This document shows positions 13,044 through 47,036 of a DNA stretch of 64,000 bases, piece by piece. The notes below the pieces were generated by a model. It saw only the letters and a list, made by a program, of their open reading frames with translations, ran no database searches and was not told the origin of the DNA. Every line of letters starts with the position of its first letter. Within the stretch, counting starts at the first letter, position 1. The stretch spans positions 1,404,501-1,468,500 of the forward strand of contig NW_022145544.1 in the NCBI RefSeq assembly GCF_000002235.5. Reading direction: 5' to 3'. The translations under genes and the position numbers were made by a program. This stretch comes from Strongylocentrotus purpuratus (lineage: Eukaryota; Echinodermata; Echinoidea; Camarodonta; Strongylocentrotidae).

Positions 13044-16000
13044 TCATTTTTCTCCTTGTGCCGCAGCTGTCTCTACGGATGGATCCGCCTTCGCATCTAG
13101 GGCCGCGGGTCTGAGACCGCGGATAGAGATGTCGTAGACCACCTCCTCTATCTTCTTGATGTCGTACTTGAGTCCGTCGAATCGCTTGCGGAGCGAGTCG
13201 TTCTTTAGATTCAGGAGCCTGAAACCAGAATTCAGCTCTCCCATGAAGGCCGAGATGCGAATGGGTCTACTATAATCGCCTGATGTAACACTATTGACTG
13301 CCAGTCTCGACTGCAACATGAATACAGTAAAAAAATATATATACTTGGTCAGATGATCGCTGAATGCAGATCCATACATATCAAGCAGGGGAATAGAACA
13401 AAATATCAAAGCATTTATATACATAACAATACATAACATTTTGGTATTTATAACTTCACACAAAAAAACAGTACATGTATATCACATATGAATAGTTGCA
13501 CATAATGAAATAGCGGCAATTTTTATCTTCTTTTTTTTTTACATAACTTTAAAATCACTTTCAAAATGAGTATATCAGGTTAAGTTCATACATACAAGTT
13601 AAATGTCTTCACGCTTCTCTACCTTAAAGGTAATACAAAGTTTTGGGAAATTTTGAAAATTGGGTGGGTAGTGATTCTTTACAATTTTTATATATTTGGA
13701 TGCCCCTGTGGATGTATTATAAGCACTAGAAAATTTAGCTCGTAAAACACTTCTGCTTTCGAGAAAAATTGAATATAAAAATTTACCGGTGCTCCCGGTA
13801 AATTTTGATGAATTTCAAATAGCGCCTACGGCCGTACACTGGTAGCTGCGACCATGACAATCTCAAAATATGTAGTTGAGATATATAATTTCCAAACGGG
13901 AATAGCGAATCGGTCGATTTTAGTCAAGAAGCATTACTTTTTAGCTTAATTAATATCTTGATGTTGAGAGGGAGCTATACAACAGAAAGAGATTATTATT
14001 TACAATTTCGTAACTTTAGACTCGATTTCAACAGCGACAACGATCACTGAATATTGTAGGATCGCATACGCTTCCAATATGTTCATTTGAACGAAATTCA
14101 TTACCCTATACCAAAACTTTGTATTACCTTTAAGTTGGAAATGAGTAACGAACTAGTAACTACAAATACATGTACCATACATAACTAAAGTAATTGTGTG
14201 TTGTCTTTGCTTCATCACTTACCAATTCATTTCCTAATGATAACACGCCATGAAGGAAATCTTCTAAGTCAATGTGGAATCCATCAGATTTCTTCACAGT
14301 AACTGTGAAAGATGAGGATAATCAGAAATATTACATGAGTGAAGAACATAAAGATGTTTACTGGTAGCTTAACCCCTACTTTATCAAGGGAAAATATAAA
14401 TCACTAAAATTCATCAAGGAGGTCTGCCTTCTAACTGTAGACATTTTCCTTATCCGAGAATTAACTTAACTTGGTCTCATAGCTAATACGTTTCATAGCT
14501 AATATCTCAATAACCGTAATCCATCTTTTGGAAATTTATAATTCACATTTACGATGCTACTGAAGCAAATGCATCTCACATTAGGCCTTAGATAAAAACT
14601 TGTTGTATTGCTCTTTAGGTGCCAATGCATGGGTCGGTCGGTCAGAATTTTTTTTTTTTAATAACTTTTTTTTGTCGCCCTCTTTGGGCCGATATTTGTC
14701 AGTTTTGAATGTTGTTTTTTTTCCCGCCCTATTTTTGCTGATATTTCTCAGTTTTTATACATGTGTTTCAGCGTCATCATTCCATTCATATCTTTTTTAG
14801 GATTTTGAAACTAGGGCAGAAGAAGAGTGAGAATTTGGGAATAATTTGATATTATGCATTTATATCCCATTTAAACAAACAACATACATATTTTTTAATC
14901 ATAACAAAAAAATTTAAAAAATCATAATGCCGACCATAGATTTTCAGATTTTTGGGTTGGTCGCAAAGGGCAATACAATAATTTTTTATTTTAGGCCTTA
15001 TCAACATCTAGGATCAGGAGAGAAATAAGCTGTATTTATCTAGATGGTCAAAGAACCAGGTCTAGGGTTAACTAGAAACAACATTATTTTTAAATATTTT
15101 TTACGATCATATAAATGCTCTTCACAAATAAAGAAGACTGAAAGCCTGTCTGGAAGAGGGATTAGACCTCCCTGCTTGGTCACTGACAGATCATTGAGGA
15201 TCATGGGGGACCAACGGTCACCGCTTAGGCATCGTTTGCTATATAGAGGGCGCAAGTAGCTATAAGTAGTGCAGTGGAGCTTTAAGTTTAATATTAGGGT
15301 TAGGGTTAGGGTTAGATATAATATTTGCTCCGGGCTACAAGTTAGGAATTCATTTAGTGCAGGATATTGACCAAGGTAACGGTTTATGGAGGAGACTCAG
15401 GAGAGACTACTTTAACCCTAATAAGGCCGGGGGGGGGGGGGCCATTATGGCCCCCCCCCCTCCACGATTTTTCTGATTGTTCGAGAACGCATATGGATGG
15501 CGCCTCGCCGCTCGCTGACTTTTTTCTTAAGAGTCTTGCGCATCTTTAAAAAAAAATATTTAAAAAAATCGGACCTATAGTTACAAGGTCACGTGACCTT
15601 TTGTCTTTGCATGTCAGCCCGAAAATCGCTCATTTTTGTGATTTGTGTACAAAACATATGGGAATGTCATTTTTCCTAAAAATAGATCAAACATTGGTTA
15701 TTGGGTCTTGTTTAAAGTTTAGGTGGTTGTTTTGGGAGTCAAAGTAGTTGAATTGTAGGAAGAAATAAAAAAATAAAAAAAACAATAACATAAATAAGTT
15801 AAAAAAACAATGAAATACATAAGAAATTATCAAAACAAGAGATAACATAAGGAATAAGCTGGCTCTTCCAAATTTTTTTGTCGTATTATTGTTCCAAGTG
15901 GTCTAATGAATATATGTAGTGAAAAAGAATGCTTAAATATGAATAATATATGATTTATGGGTAAAAATGTGATTTTATGATGTTATTTGCATAAATTACC

Positions 16001-19000
16001 ATAAATATGCAAATGAGTGATTTTTTTCAAAAAAATTGAAATTATCATATTGTTCTGTACACTTCACTTGACATGCGTGCAAATTTTCGCGGCCGAGATC
16101 TTAGGGGGGGGGGCCATAATGCCCCCCCCCCCCCCCGGCCGTAGTAAGACTTCAAATAGCCCGGCCTTATTAGGGTTAAGAAGCTGGAATTTGCAGAGAT
16201 GTGATGTCTGAGAGGTACATGAGAGGTGTGAGAGGGGTAACAAGAAAAGAGAGGAGGCAAAATGATGAGGTACAAAAGGAAGTAAAAGTAACAGGGATCG
16301 GGGAAGAGATTAGAGAGAGATCAGACTGAGATGGTATAGACAAGTGAAGAGGAAAGATGAAGATGAACTGACTAGATGAGAAAGGAAGTAAAAAGGAAGA
16401 AAGACCCAGGAAGAGGTGAATAAAAAGGAAGACAGAAGAGAAATTGACTTTGAAATGGCTACATACAAGACGAGATGAAAAGCAGTAACAATTAGGAAAC
16501 CCGATCCCACATAGGGGGACCCACAGGATGATGATGATGATGCCAGAGATGCCAACTTTTGGAAAACAGAAATAGGGAGGATTTGTAACCGACACCAAAT
16601 AATGTACGTGTAGCGCACATCTCGAGCGCGTAGCGCCCGACCCATGCGGCCGGGGTCCTGGGCCCGCCTTAGGGCCCTGGAAGCTCTGGGGTTCTAGATG
16701 CTCTCTGGTGCAATCTGAGCCTTATTTTGCAGCATTTTACATGTGTATTTAGGTTAAATATTTCCCACTTTTTTTTTAAATAACATACAAATTGTACAAA
16801 ATGCATGACAAATTCCTTTCAGACTTCTGAATACACGGGTACTTGATACTGTATCCGGACTTATACTTCTGAGACCATTTCTTGGTCTTCTTTTGATGAT
16901 TTTCCGCCATTTGGATTCTGTGTCAATATCCATGCATTGGTTACGGCGATCCATATGCTGAAACAATCTTTCGCTACTCTTAATTGGTCTTTTAACATAG
17001 TGGAATTACTACATGCTAAAGTTAACAGATGATATTTCTCATTCAATTCACAGATATATATATATACCCTGGTACTGATAATTTTTTTTTTTTTTTTTTT
17101 TTTAAATTGAGAGGATAAAGATGGTGATTGTAAGGTCAGGAGTTGGGATGAATTATCGGGAGGGTTGGCATCTCTGTGATGCTGATGATTGACCGATGAG
17201 CAATTATCATTGCCACTTTTGCCAGAACATGTGCCTGAAAACCTACTTACCTCCCAACAATTCTGCTACCTCCTCTCTCGTTGCTAATCTTTCATGTTCA
17301 AGAAAGATTATAAGGGATGCTGAGAAGGCAAGTCTTTGAATACCATATTTCCAGTGATCATGGAACCTATACAACATAATGATGAGAAAGAAATTAGATT
17401 AAAGCCAATCTTGAGCTCTGGTATGGGTATCGTATTTTGAGAGAACATGCCTATAATTCATTCTGGATTGTTTGTCCTGCAGTAGATTAGTTTTTTTGAG
17501 CCAGTAAAATAAACACAAACTCACAAAAACTTGCTGGAAATCATCTTCAATAAAAACCACAACTCTTATTTGCACATACCATACGTAGTTACCTGTGTTA
17601 AGCACATGGCGTCGGGCCTCGATCCTTACCTGGACTTACTTATCTTTCTATGCTCATTACTCAGCCCCTACACATTTTCTACCAAAATCGTTGGGCATAC
17701 GGTGCGTCATTTATTTGTAATCTTGAACATTCAGCCATAAGTTCTTCTTCTTTTTCTTCTGATTAAGTCTGCCTCCTTCAATTGACTGAAGATTCTTGCA
17801 AACTACGGTATGTGCGAGTGTGTATTAACCGCAATTTACATGTACGTCCATTCGAGTGCTATTTACAATATAATACAGTTTATTTACAAATATTTACGAG
17901 CACATGTATAGGATGGAGGAAGACTAGCCACTGTCATCAGTGAGAATTTGTTTTTGTATCACTACCAGAAATCAAGCTTATCTTTTACATCAATTCCAAA
18001 AAGTTTAAAATGCAAACCTCATGCTGTGGTAGTGTTTGATCATCAGTTTTTTTTCCCTTTTACAATACACAACATACTTACAGCTCATATCAATAATATC
18101 ATATTATACATTTTCTGGATGGAAATCACATGTATAAATAAATGCATACCTGTAATATTCATCTACAGGAAAGGCAGCAGCTAGGAGAGCTATTTTTGAT
18201 CTGACTGTCTGAAACAACTCTCTACTTCTCTTGCAAATCTGAGGAACTAAAATTTAAAAAGATTATTAAAAAAAAAGGAAATAAGTCAATTTACTGTTGA
18301 GTCTTCATATAAGGGCATCCCTCCATGAATCCATACCAGTAATTTGAATGCAAAGTTTGGTCACAAGTTCTGCCTGTTTAAATAATTAAATACCAAGCCC
18401 AGGAAAACTTTGACAAAAATGTGTGTTAATTTGCTAAGATAAAATTGTATAAAGTGAGTTAATGATTGTGTTGTTGTTGTTGTTGGTAGAGGGTGGTCTG
18501 GCACACATCCCAAAATCCATTTTATGGCAACTTTCTTTCTGTAAATGCACAGATTAGTAAATCTTAACTTTATCAAAAAAATCTCCATCTTTTGACCGTT
18601 ACGGTCTGGACTCTCCCTTTAAAAAAACAAAGAAACTGATGTGATTTCCATGACTGCATATAATAGTTACTGGTATACTTTTCAAACAAGAAAACAAACT
18701 ACTTGATCATAAATTAGATCTGAAATATATCTGCAACAATTTGATTTCAACTAAAAAAATTAATTATATATTAAAATAGTTTAATACGCAAAAAGTAACG
18801 AAGAGCATTCAAATTAGAAACAAGGGTCTATGTTATCATCTCATCTCCTTCAATAAAAAGACCATACAGTTCGAACAAACCTTCTTTAATTCCACTGCCC
18901 TGATGTATGGCATTCAGTACAGTCATAATCTCTCTTCCGGTTTGCTCCAATTCACGAACAATGGTACGAATCTCCTGCAATGCAAAATTTAAGGGAAAAG

Positions 19001-19819
19001 AGGCATTAAACTATGGAAAGTGAAAGCCATGGTATAAAAATTAAAATGAACTACCGGTACATGTCTGAAACTAGAAGTACAACTTATACAAGGCACACAA
19101 CATGGTCTTCTTTCTTTCTTCTGCTTCCCTTCCTTATTTCTTCTTCTCAGTTCTGAGCTCTTCTTTATCATGAGGATCGTCCACATAAACGAGGATTTCC
19201 TTGTATACATGGACAAAGTGCATCCTAAAAAATGAGATCGTTCTCATTTTTGATGTTTTTTCTTTGGTGCTCTGCGTGTTTCGAGGCCCGATCCGCGATG
19301 GGAAAAACAGATCCTGCATAATCATCAAGAAGATCATAGCGGAATATTAACCCGTTTTTCTCATCGCCAACACGCGGATCAGAAATCAGAACCGTCAGCG
19401 AAAATGAGGTCGATCCTCGTTTGTGCGGACGATCCGTATTCTCGGACCAGCACCCCTACTGTTTATTCATCCTATTCTTGTATTTGTAAGTTCTCCTCCT
19501 CCTCCTCCTCCTCCTCCTCCTCCTCCTCCTCCCTCCTCCCTCCTCCCTCCTCCCTCCTCCTCCTCCTCCCCCTCCTCCTCCTCCTCCTCCTTCCTCCTCC
19601 CTCCTCCTCCTCCCCCTCCTTCTTTTTCACATCAACACATTATGCAATTTGCCAATTAGTGGTTGTATAATTATAAATAGGTCTAGACCCCTAGACCCAA
19701 GTTGAATTTGGAATATTGTAATTCAAAATAGGCTCGGCGGTTTTTACCTCTCTTTTATCTTGCTCCTTTGACAAATGTTCATTGAATGCTTCGAAGTTGG
19801 TGCTGATTTCCTCAGCCAT
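13044..19819 (-). CDS. TSN: translin
   Basis: Minus-strand coding exons are 19748-19819 (ATG), 18881-18974, 18150-18246, 17251-17366, 14223-14302 and 13044-13310 (TGA), 726 nt in total or 241 residues. Human translin has 228. The assembled protein tracks translin throughout: EQTGREI and IHQG near the N terminus, then EYYRFHDHW, then NELSRLAVNSVTSGDYSRP, then SGFRLLNLKNDSLRKRFDG, then IEEVVYDISIRGL. Translin forms ring-shaped octamers that bind single-stranded DNA and RNA and, with TRAX, make the C3PO endoribonuclease that helps RISC activation. Translin itself lacks the catalytic acidic residues supplied by TRAX. All junctions keep frame (phases 0, 1, 2, 1, 0). The C-terminal tail is longer and more Ala/Asp-rich than in vertebrates. 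The 5' end faces ULK4. Confidence 0.95.
13623..14133. repeat. 511-bp inverted-repeat element in translin intron
   Basis: The left end CTTAAAGGTAATACAAAGTT is the complement of the right end, which reads AACTTTGTATTACCTTTAAG. The arms are about 24 bp. The interior is AT-rich and non-coding. It fits a non-autonomous DNA transposon. Confidence 0.75.
14581..15000. repeat. TAGGCCTTA-ended element, copy 1
   Basis: The ends are TTAGGCCTTA on both sides in inverted or near-inverted form. The blocks TTGTATTGCTCTTTAGGTGC, GGGTCGGTCGGTC and CGCAAAGGGCAATACAAT are shared with the element at 50270-50427. This copy is longer because of an inserted T-rich middle. Confidence 0.65.
15141..15286. repeat. AAAGCC...GGCTTT inverted-repeat element, copy 2
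   Basis: It is in the same orientation as 7608-7802 but shorter. It shares ACCTCCCTGCTTGGTCACTG, GGGGGACCAACGGTCACCG and GAGGGCGCAAGTAGCTATAA. The block between the GACAG and GGGGGACC segments is reduced. Confidence 0.75.
15294..15314. repeat. interstitial telomere-type repeat
   Basis: Three perfect TTAGGG units plus a partial TTA lie just past the end of the element at 15141-15286. The array is too short to be a former chromosome end. Confidence 0.7.
15416..16175. mobile_element. 760-bp piggyBac-like non-autonomous element
   Basis: The left end reads CCCTAATAAGGCCGGG and the right end is its exact complement CCGGCCTTATTAGGG. Each end is flanked directly by TTAA (15412-15415 and 16176-16179). 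A TTAA target duplication with termini starting CCC is the signature of the piggyBac superfamily. Next to each end is a long G or C run containing GGCCATTATGG or its relative. The interior is AT-rich with no transposase frame, so it must have moved using an enzyme made elsewhere. It sits in a translin intron. Confidence 0.8.
19495..19617. repeat. TCC simple repeat in translin intron 1
   Basis: This is an almost pure pyrimidine tract of TCC units, with TCCC variants in the middle. On the translin-sense strand it is GGA-rich. The proline- and serine-rich open frames read through it are compositional. Confidence 0.9.
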
Positions 19820-20390
19820 GATTGCCTATTCTATAGGCTCGGTAAGAGATTTTAAGAAGAGTAAGAAAATACTAGCCAAATCAGCTCACAACAACTGCAG
19901 ATAAGTTTGACGCTTGCTTTCGCTACGCACTAATCTGCTAATACTAAATGGACACTGAGCAACGGGCCGGGGAAATCCCTATGCACGTTGCACGTGCTTG
20001 CTCGCTTGCGCTCAAACTATAAACAAGCAGAAAAGTAAATACCATTTTCCTTTTGCTTTTCAAAGATACATTACCTTTAGAAAATTAGAAAATATTTTGG
20101 AGCGTCGCTGTACCAGGGCAACTGCTCTGCTTCTTGAAAGTTGGACATTTTGTTGTATTACGCTTGCTTTGGGAATGAATTGTAAGCAATGAATAGATTA
20201 CCTTTATATTGATATTTGATGATTCGTCTTAGCTGTTTGTTCGGGTGTTATGTAAGAGAACTATTATCGTGTGTAAGAGTGTTGAGAGTCTGCCGTTGAT
20301 AAGAATAGATGCCTGACTGTGCTGTGCAAGTGTGATCTCTGAGCTGTGATGCTGTGCCTGTGGCCTGTGAGCAGGTGAGCTGTGCAGCTA

Positions 20391-20531
20391 GCTTTTCTCA
20401 ATGTTTCCTTTTATTCGTTAACTGATCTGATTCCTTTGATCCTTCTTTAAGAATCTCGGGTAAAGGGTAGTAACATGTCAGTAGATAGATCAAAGGAATC
20501 AGATCAGTTAACCGGAAACATTGTGAAAAGC
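20391..20531. repeat. 141-bp imperfect palindrome between TSN and ULK4
   Basis: The left arm is about 20391-20440 and the right arm about 20486-20531. The inner 24-25 bp of the arms (GTTAACTGATCTGATTCCTT onward) are exact complements. The outer parts (GCTTTTCTCAATGTTTCC against GGAAACATTGTGAAAAGC) pair with one mismatch and a small gap. The loop is about 45 bp. Confidence 0.8.
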
Positions 20532-20587
20532 CTCCAGTTCAATTTTGTGTTTCTTCCCTCGATCATCTCGTACTTTTTAGTTTTTAA

Positions 20588-20710
20588 ATCTAACTAGACC
20601 TAGGCCTAGGGGGCCTAGATAAGTAGATTCTACTTCTAGACCTTCTACTTCTAGACCTAGATCTAGGTCTAGTCTACTGTCTAGGTCTAAGTTAGACTCT
20701 AACTGCCCAT
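20588..20710. repeat. CTAGAC/GTCTAG-rich palindromic cluster
   Basis: Repeated TCTAGACCT, TAGACCTAG and TAGGTCTA units occur in both orientations within about 120 bp, so the strand can fold on itself in several registers. There is no coding content. It could be a decayed short minisatellite. Confidence 0.6.
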
Positions 20711-21592
20711 GATTATTTCTTCAGGATCGCGAAGCGAAAGCAAAGCCAAAAGAGTTTTTTAATTTTCGTTCATGAGTCCTGTTTATGTTTTGATGAATTG
20801 CATGATAAACATGATGAAGAAATCTCCACTCGATCGAGCCTCATCTCATAAGGCTTATTTCGTCAAAATTTGAGCAAGTAAAATGTTATTTTCACAAGAA
20901 AATGCAGCGACGTTTCCCTGACATGGCAAAAACTAAGGCTCCCGTGTCTGTGTGATTATTCGCACTCAACTTTAGTCTTTACATGCAGTTTTGGACTCTT
21001 GATGTGAGTGATCAGCATTTCAACTACGGTAGGCTTGTGAATAAAAAGTAAAAGAGTTGGACATTTCTCAATATTTTTACTTTTCGGAAGGAATAAGGAT
21101 CGCTATAATGAAGACGGATATTGACTCCGAAGGAGATAAATCTTTGACACCGAAGGAGAGAAATTTTCAAATTGAGAACTGATTCTGCTCCATGCACTCC
21201 ATCACTATCCAGTTTAAACATACATGTATGTATGAAAGATAGATGCTCACTTGATAAGACTTACGCCCGAAGAGAGATGGAAATGGTTAACCAATGATCG
21301 ATGAACAGGCATTGCTCTACAAGCATCAATGGACTAAACAAACAAACAACAACAAACATTTAGTGTTGGTTGCATGCTTTTGTTTTATCAGAATGAAACA
21401 TTTACACATACATGTACATGTATGAGCAGACAAGGGCAGTACTGCACAGAGATGGGCACTCGATCCATACCCAAACTTCTTAAAAGTCGCTTAATTTTCT
21501 TGGCATTTTTATAAACTTGATCTAGAAAATCTAGGCTATTTTACTTGTAATATAAAACTAATATCTGAACCTCATTTTCTGTTTTTTTTTAA

Positions 21593-43000
<21,408 letters not shown>

Positions 43001-43064
43001 TTCCACGAGAACTTACAATGTTAATGAAGAAGATTGACGAGGATTCTATTCTCCTTTTTACAAC

Positions 43065-43248
43065 TTTAAGCGGGACTGCACTACTTGTAGCTACTTGACC
43101 CTCTATATAGCAAACAGTGCCTAAGCAGTACTCGTTGGTCCCTTTTTCTTATGTTAATTAAGAGCTGATTTGATGGATAATCACCTGTCATTGACCACAC
43201 ATGGAGGTCTAATCCCTCCTGGCCAAACTAGTGCAGATAGGCTTTAAG
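43065..43248. repeat. AAAGCC...GGCTTT inverted-repeat element, copy 4
   Basis: It begins 65 bp after the ULK4 stop codon, in the same orientation as 26745-26939. It shares TAGCTACTTGACCCTCTATA, TGTTAATTAAGAGCTGATTT and CCAAACTAGTGCAGATAGGC. Confidence 0.8.
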
Positions 43249-43270
43249 AGTTATCATTATGCAGTAATTC

Positions 43271-43640
43271 GGTTCAGTTCAGTTCAGTTCAGTTTATTAA
43301 AAAAACACATGGCATAGTAATCATGACGAACAAACATGATCCAAATTGAGACCCCAAAAAGCAATGCTTGTGAGTGGGGCCCCTGTGGAGGATGGACATC
43401 TCAATCCCAGCGGATTGGCAAAGAGACCAACGTGTTTCAGGGATCTGCGCAATTCAAAAGATGGTAGGATACGATCGATCAGAGCCCCCAAAACAAGCAG
43501 GTCCCAGAGTCCGCCAACCGAGATCAAGAAGTTCATTTACAACAACAAAAAAACATGGTAATGTACACAAATTATTACAAGGAAATGGCAAGGTTGTGTA
43601 ACTTAAAAACATATTTACAAGGAAAAAAGCATGTATTAAC
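43271..43640. repeat. possible retroposon fragment with TTCAG run
   Basis: Four TTCAG units precede TTTATTAAAA, then about 330 bp of higher-GC sequence unlike its surroundings. Both strands have short open frames, but neither shows a reverse transcriptase motif. The short tandem end resembles the tails of some LINE-type retroposons. The assignment is weak. Confidence 0.3.
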
Positions 43641-46600
43641 AATAACTGATAACAATAACTGATTACACGGTTATATAAATTTTAAAACATTTAAAAGGAA
43701 AAAAGCTAAATCACTGGCAACAACATGAACACCCTTAATGCACCCTTAATCACTTGATGCACTAGGTTACTTTGACGTGTATTGTAGCAATGTATCTGAG
43801 AGTTACAGGAAAATAGGTCTTTTAACAGGCAAGCCTGAGGACAAAACTTAAGTTTAAACATAAAAATCATACTACTGAATGACACAAGCTCATCAAAAGG
43901 CAACAATTTCATCTCAATGAATAATGGCTTACTAGGATGTCTGAAGTAAGAACTAAAATTAAAATACTTATGAGTAACTTTACATTTACCGTATGTCTAT
44001 TTGTTCATTTGCTGTTCTGGTTTCTGGTTTCTGTTTCTGTGATGCTAGTGTTTTGTGAAATTAATTTCCAGTTTATTTGAAGTATACTTGCATTTGAAAG
44101 TCGAGTTATAGTATTGGAAAAAGGAATTTGCTACACTGTTGAGGTATATGTTGCTTGAAAAGTCTACTATATATTAACATAAACACACCATGTACAGTAT
44201 GTGTATAGTGTCTGTATTTGAAATGCAGTATTCGCTTGCAAAATAAATTGTATGAAGTTCACTTAGTATTTATGGCACATTATGTTCTTGAGCATTAGCA
44301 CATTTATTTTCATTCTGATAAGAATAGAGGTTCAACAGTAACCAACTCTTTGGCACAGAGAAATAAGCGATAACACCCTTTGCCTTTCGCAACTTGCCTT
44401 AGATGTATCTTGATAAAAACCGTATTGGATGGTTTTTGTTGTTGTTGTATAGATATACATGAACATGTATGTGGTACAGTACTAATTGGTCCCTAGTTTT
44501 TCATTCATATATGTATGATTGATATAAAATTTGTTGTGTATATGTTATTTATGATAAAATGTAAATAATATCTAGTGAAGTTGTGTGAATATTATGCAAA
44601 ATTAAATTAGAAAATGTAAAAATAAACCCTTTTGTTTGTCATTATGTCACATGTAATATTTATATGTAATAGTTTCCCATACAATGAAAGGAAAACAGAT
44701 AAAAACATTCTAAGAATACAGGGAATACCCTACTGAAGAAAATCATAATCATTGTAGCAAAAATTACACATTAGTATGATATTTCATAGATTTGCAACCT
44801 GTGTATAATAAAATTTGTGACACACATCAAATAAGATAGTTAAAAATATTATGAGCTTAGTCAAACACAATGTTGAGTGGCTTTGTCTAAACCAGCAAAT
44901 AGCACCAAAATACAAGTACATTTAACTTGCAATTTACTGCCAATTCATGGGAATTGAATGAATGTTAGAAACATGAGATCACTAAATCCATGCAAATTGG
45001 CAATTTGGTCAGTTGATTGTGACGTAGTCATGGGACAACTCTCATATTTGTTGTTTACAAAAATATGATATAATTTTCTTATTTTTCTCCCGTGGGGCAC
45101 TACTCAAAATAATTATGGATAACGTATTATTGGTCCTCTTAAAAGAAAAGACCCTTCTGAATCATACATTTTGAAAAATTGACATTTCAATCATTTTGTG
45201 TCTTGAAACAAATGGGAAAGTAGTCCAGAACTTTGTGACAGTGACATAACCATTTCAGCCAATTTGAAGTACTCATACATAAGAATGATTTCAGCTTTCA
45301 AAAATGTGTAACTTTCTTATATTTTTGTCAGATTTAACTCAAACTTTCACCAGTCTGCTTCTCTGATTTTCCTGCTTTCTTCTCCCTCTCCCTCTCATCA
45401 CTCCTCCCTTTCTCCCTTCTCTTCTCTCTCTCTCTCAATATCTCTTCTTTCAACTCTCTCTAGGTCTTTCTCTCTCTCTCTCTCTCTCGCTGTACCTCTC
45501 CCTCTCTCTCTCTCAATATCTCTTCTTTCAACTCTGTCTCCCATTCAGCAGAATAGGTCTTTATGTTATTAGTTGTGTCATAAAACAAGTACAATTTATA
45601 CATGTATATCAAATCGTGATCGAGTTTTGATAAATGCTTTTATTGACGCATAACACTGTACAAAGCATATTTCTGCTATTCCTAAAATATGTTCAATCAC
45701 TACACCACTTTGAAACATGAAATTGAGATGCAGTAGAGTAAACTAAAATGCACTATGGAGCACATGCTGAACATACATTGCAAGCTAAGCGAGTCGTTTC
45801 ATTATAGAATAATACAATTCATGTTGTGAGATCATACAGGTATAAATATAAACACGAAGTTGACGACAAATCATTATGCGTGGCAAGGTGGTTGACTTTA
45901 TATCAATATACCTCATCATTTTTAATCAACTTGGATATTATTTGAGATAAGAAATATTGGATTAATACACCAAACTGATTTCTGATGAGATACTGAACAT
46001 GAACATTATGGTGGCTTTTAGGTGGCAAAACACAAATTAAACCATTATTGGCACATGGTGCACTAGACTGTACATAAGATTTAAATAATAATTAGTGTTT
46101 TTTTTTATATGAAACTTGTGTGGTGAAGAATTTGAACTTGGTACATGATAACTGGTATATTTATAAAAAAAATACTGTTTCTGCATTTTAAAAAGATTAA
46201 TTTTCCTTTCATGATTTGGCATAGGAATAAGAAATAACAAAGGGCATTTCATAAACAGTTCAAGATAAAAGAAGTCAAGGAAAATAATTTCATAAATGAA
46301 GGGGGGAAATGGAAACTGAAACTTTGCTGCACTTCATAAAAATATAGTGTCATGTACAAGACCTTGATTACAATGCATAATGTACAATTTCATCTTTACA
46401 TGGCATATGTACAGTTTACAGCACTAATCAATATTACTATGCAAAAAACATTTACAAGCCTGAAATGTACAAAAAAACCTATACCCTCGTTTATGGGCTC
46501 CAGAGTGAGAGACTATCGAGTTGTAATTGAGAATACAAGTACCGGTATATAAAAAAAACAATATACAAATGAAGCATGCACTACCTAATTCATTATATTC

Positions 46601-46826
46601 ATGATTGTCTTGTAAACAAAATATTTACTGGGTGAATTGTCATCAAACTTTATAAAGAGAAGGTTGAGTTCTGGGAAGAGATGAAAAATAATTTGTGAGC
46701 GTTATCATGGTATTATGCAAGTGTGGAAGAACACCGGATAAAAAAATGTTCCCTGAAAAGCATGGCTCTTCTAAATATGGCATATAACATCATAAAAATC
46801 AGAACAGCTTTTTATGCCACATGTTT

Positions 46827-47036
46827 GTGTAGTCCTATATACATGTACATCTTCCTGTGTACAGTGCTTGTAAGTTTACCAAGACTGGGCCAAATTCTTA
46901 TAATTTTGATGATTCCAGAACCTTACAGTAAACACCAATACTTATATGCTACAAGATCAATCTTTTCTGATTGATTCCACAACGTTTCTCTCACAATGCA
47001 ATCGCATGACCAGAACTCAACTTTATCTTTAAGTCG
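46827..47036. repeat. direct duplication, unit A
   Basis: It matches 48090-48290 in the same orientation with scattered changes. Shared blocks are TTCTTATAATTTTGATGATT, CCAGAACCTT and CACAACGTTTCT. It is non-coding, downstream of the zinc-finger gene. Confidence 0.75.

Larger units (their letters stand above)
13311..19747 (-). other. introns of translin
   Basis: The introns are 13311-14222, 14303-17250, 17367-18149, 18247-18880 and 18975-19747. The first in genomic order holds an inverted-repeat element (13623-14133). The second holds four insertions described separately, plus a purine-rich stretch at 16200-16560 and a T run at 17076-17103. The first intron of the transcript holds a TCC-type simple repeat at 19495-19617 and an imperfect inverted repeat at about 19170-19440. 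No further genes are seen. Confidence 0.7.
43001..44640 (+). other. probable ULK4 3' UTR
   Basis: This non-coding sequence follows the TAA. AATAAA at 44621-44626 is the best polyadenylation signal. The stretch has absorbed the inverted-repeat element at 43065-43248 and a possible retroposon piece starting at the GTTCAGTTCAGTTCAGTTTA run near 43271. The end point is inferred. Confidence 0.4.

Noticed and set aside
19404..19670. Ser- or Pro-rich frames over the TCC repeat
   Set aside because: Purely a translation of a simple repeat inside a translin intron.
43321..43601. Overlapping frames on both strands in the possible retroposon fragment
   Set aside because: No reverse transcriptase or endonuclease motifs, and frames on both strands are equally open.
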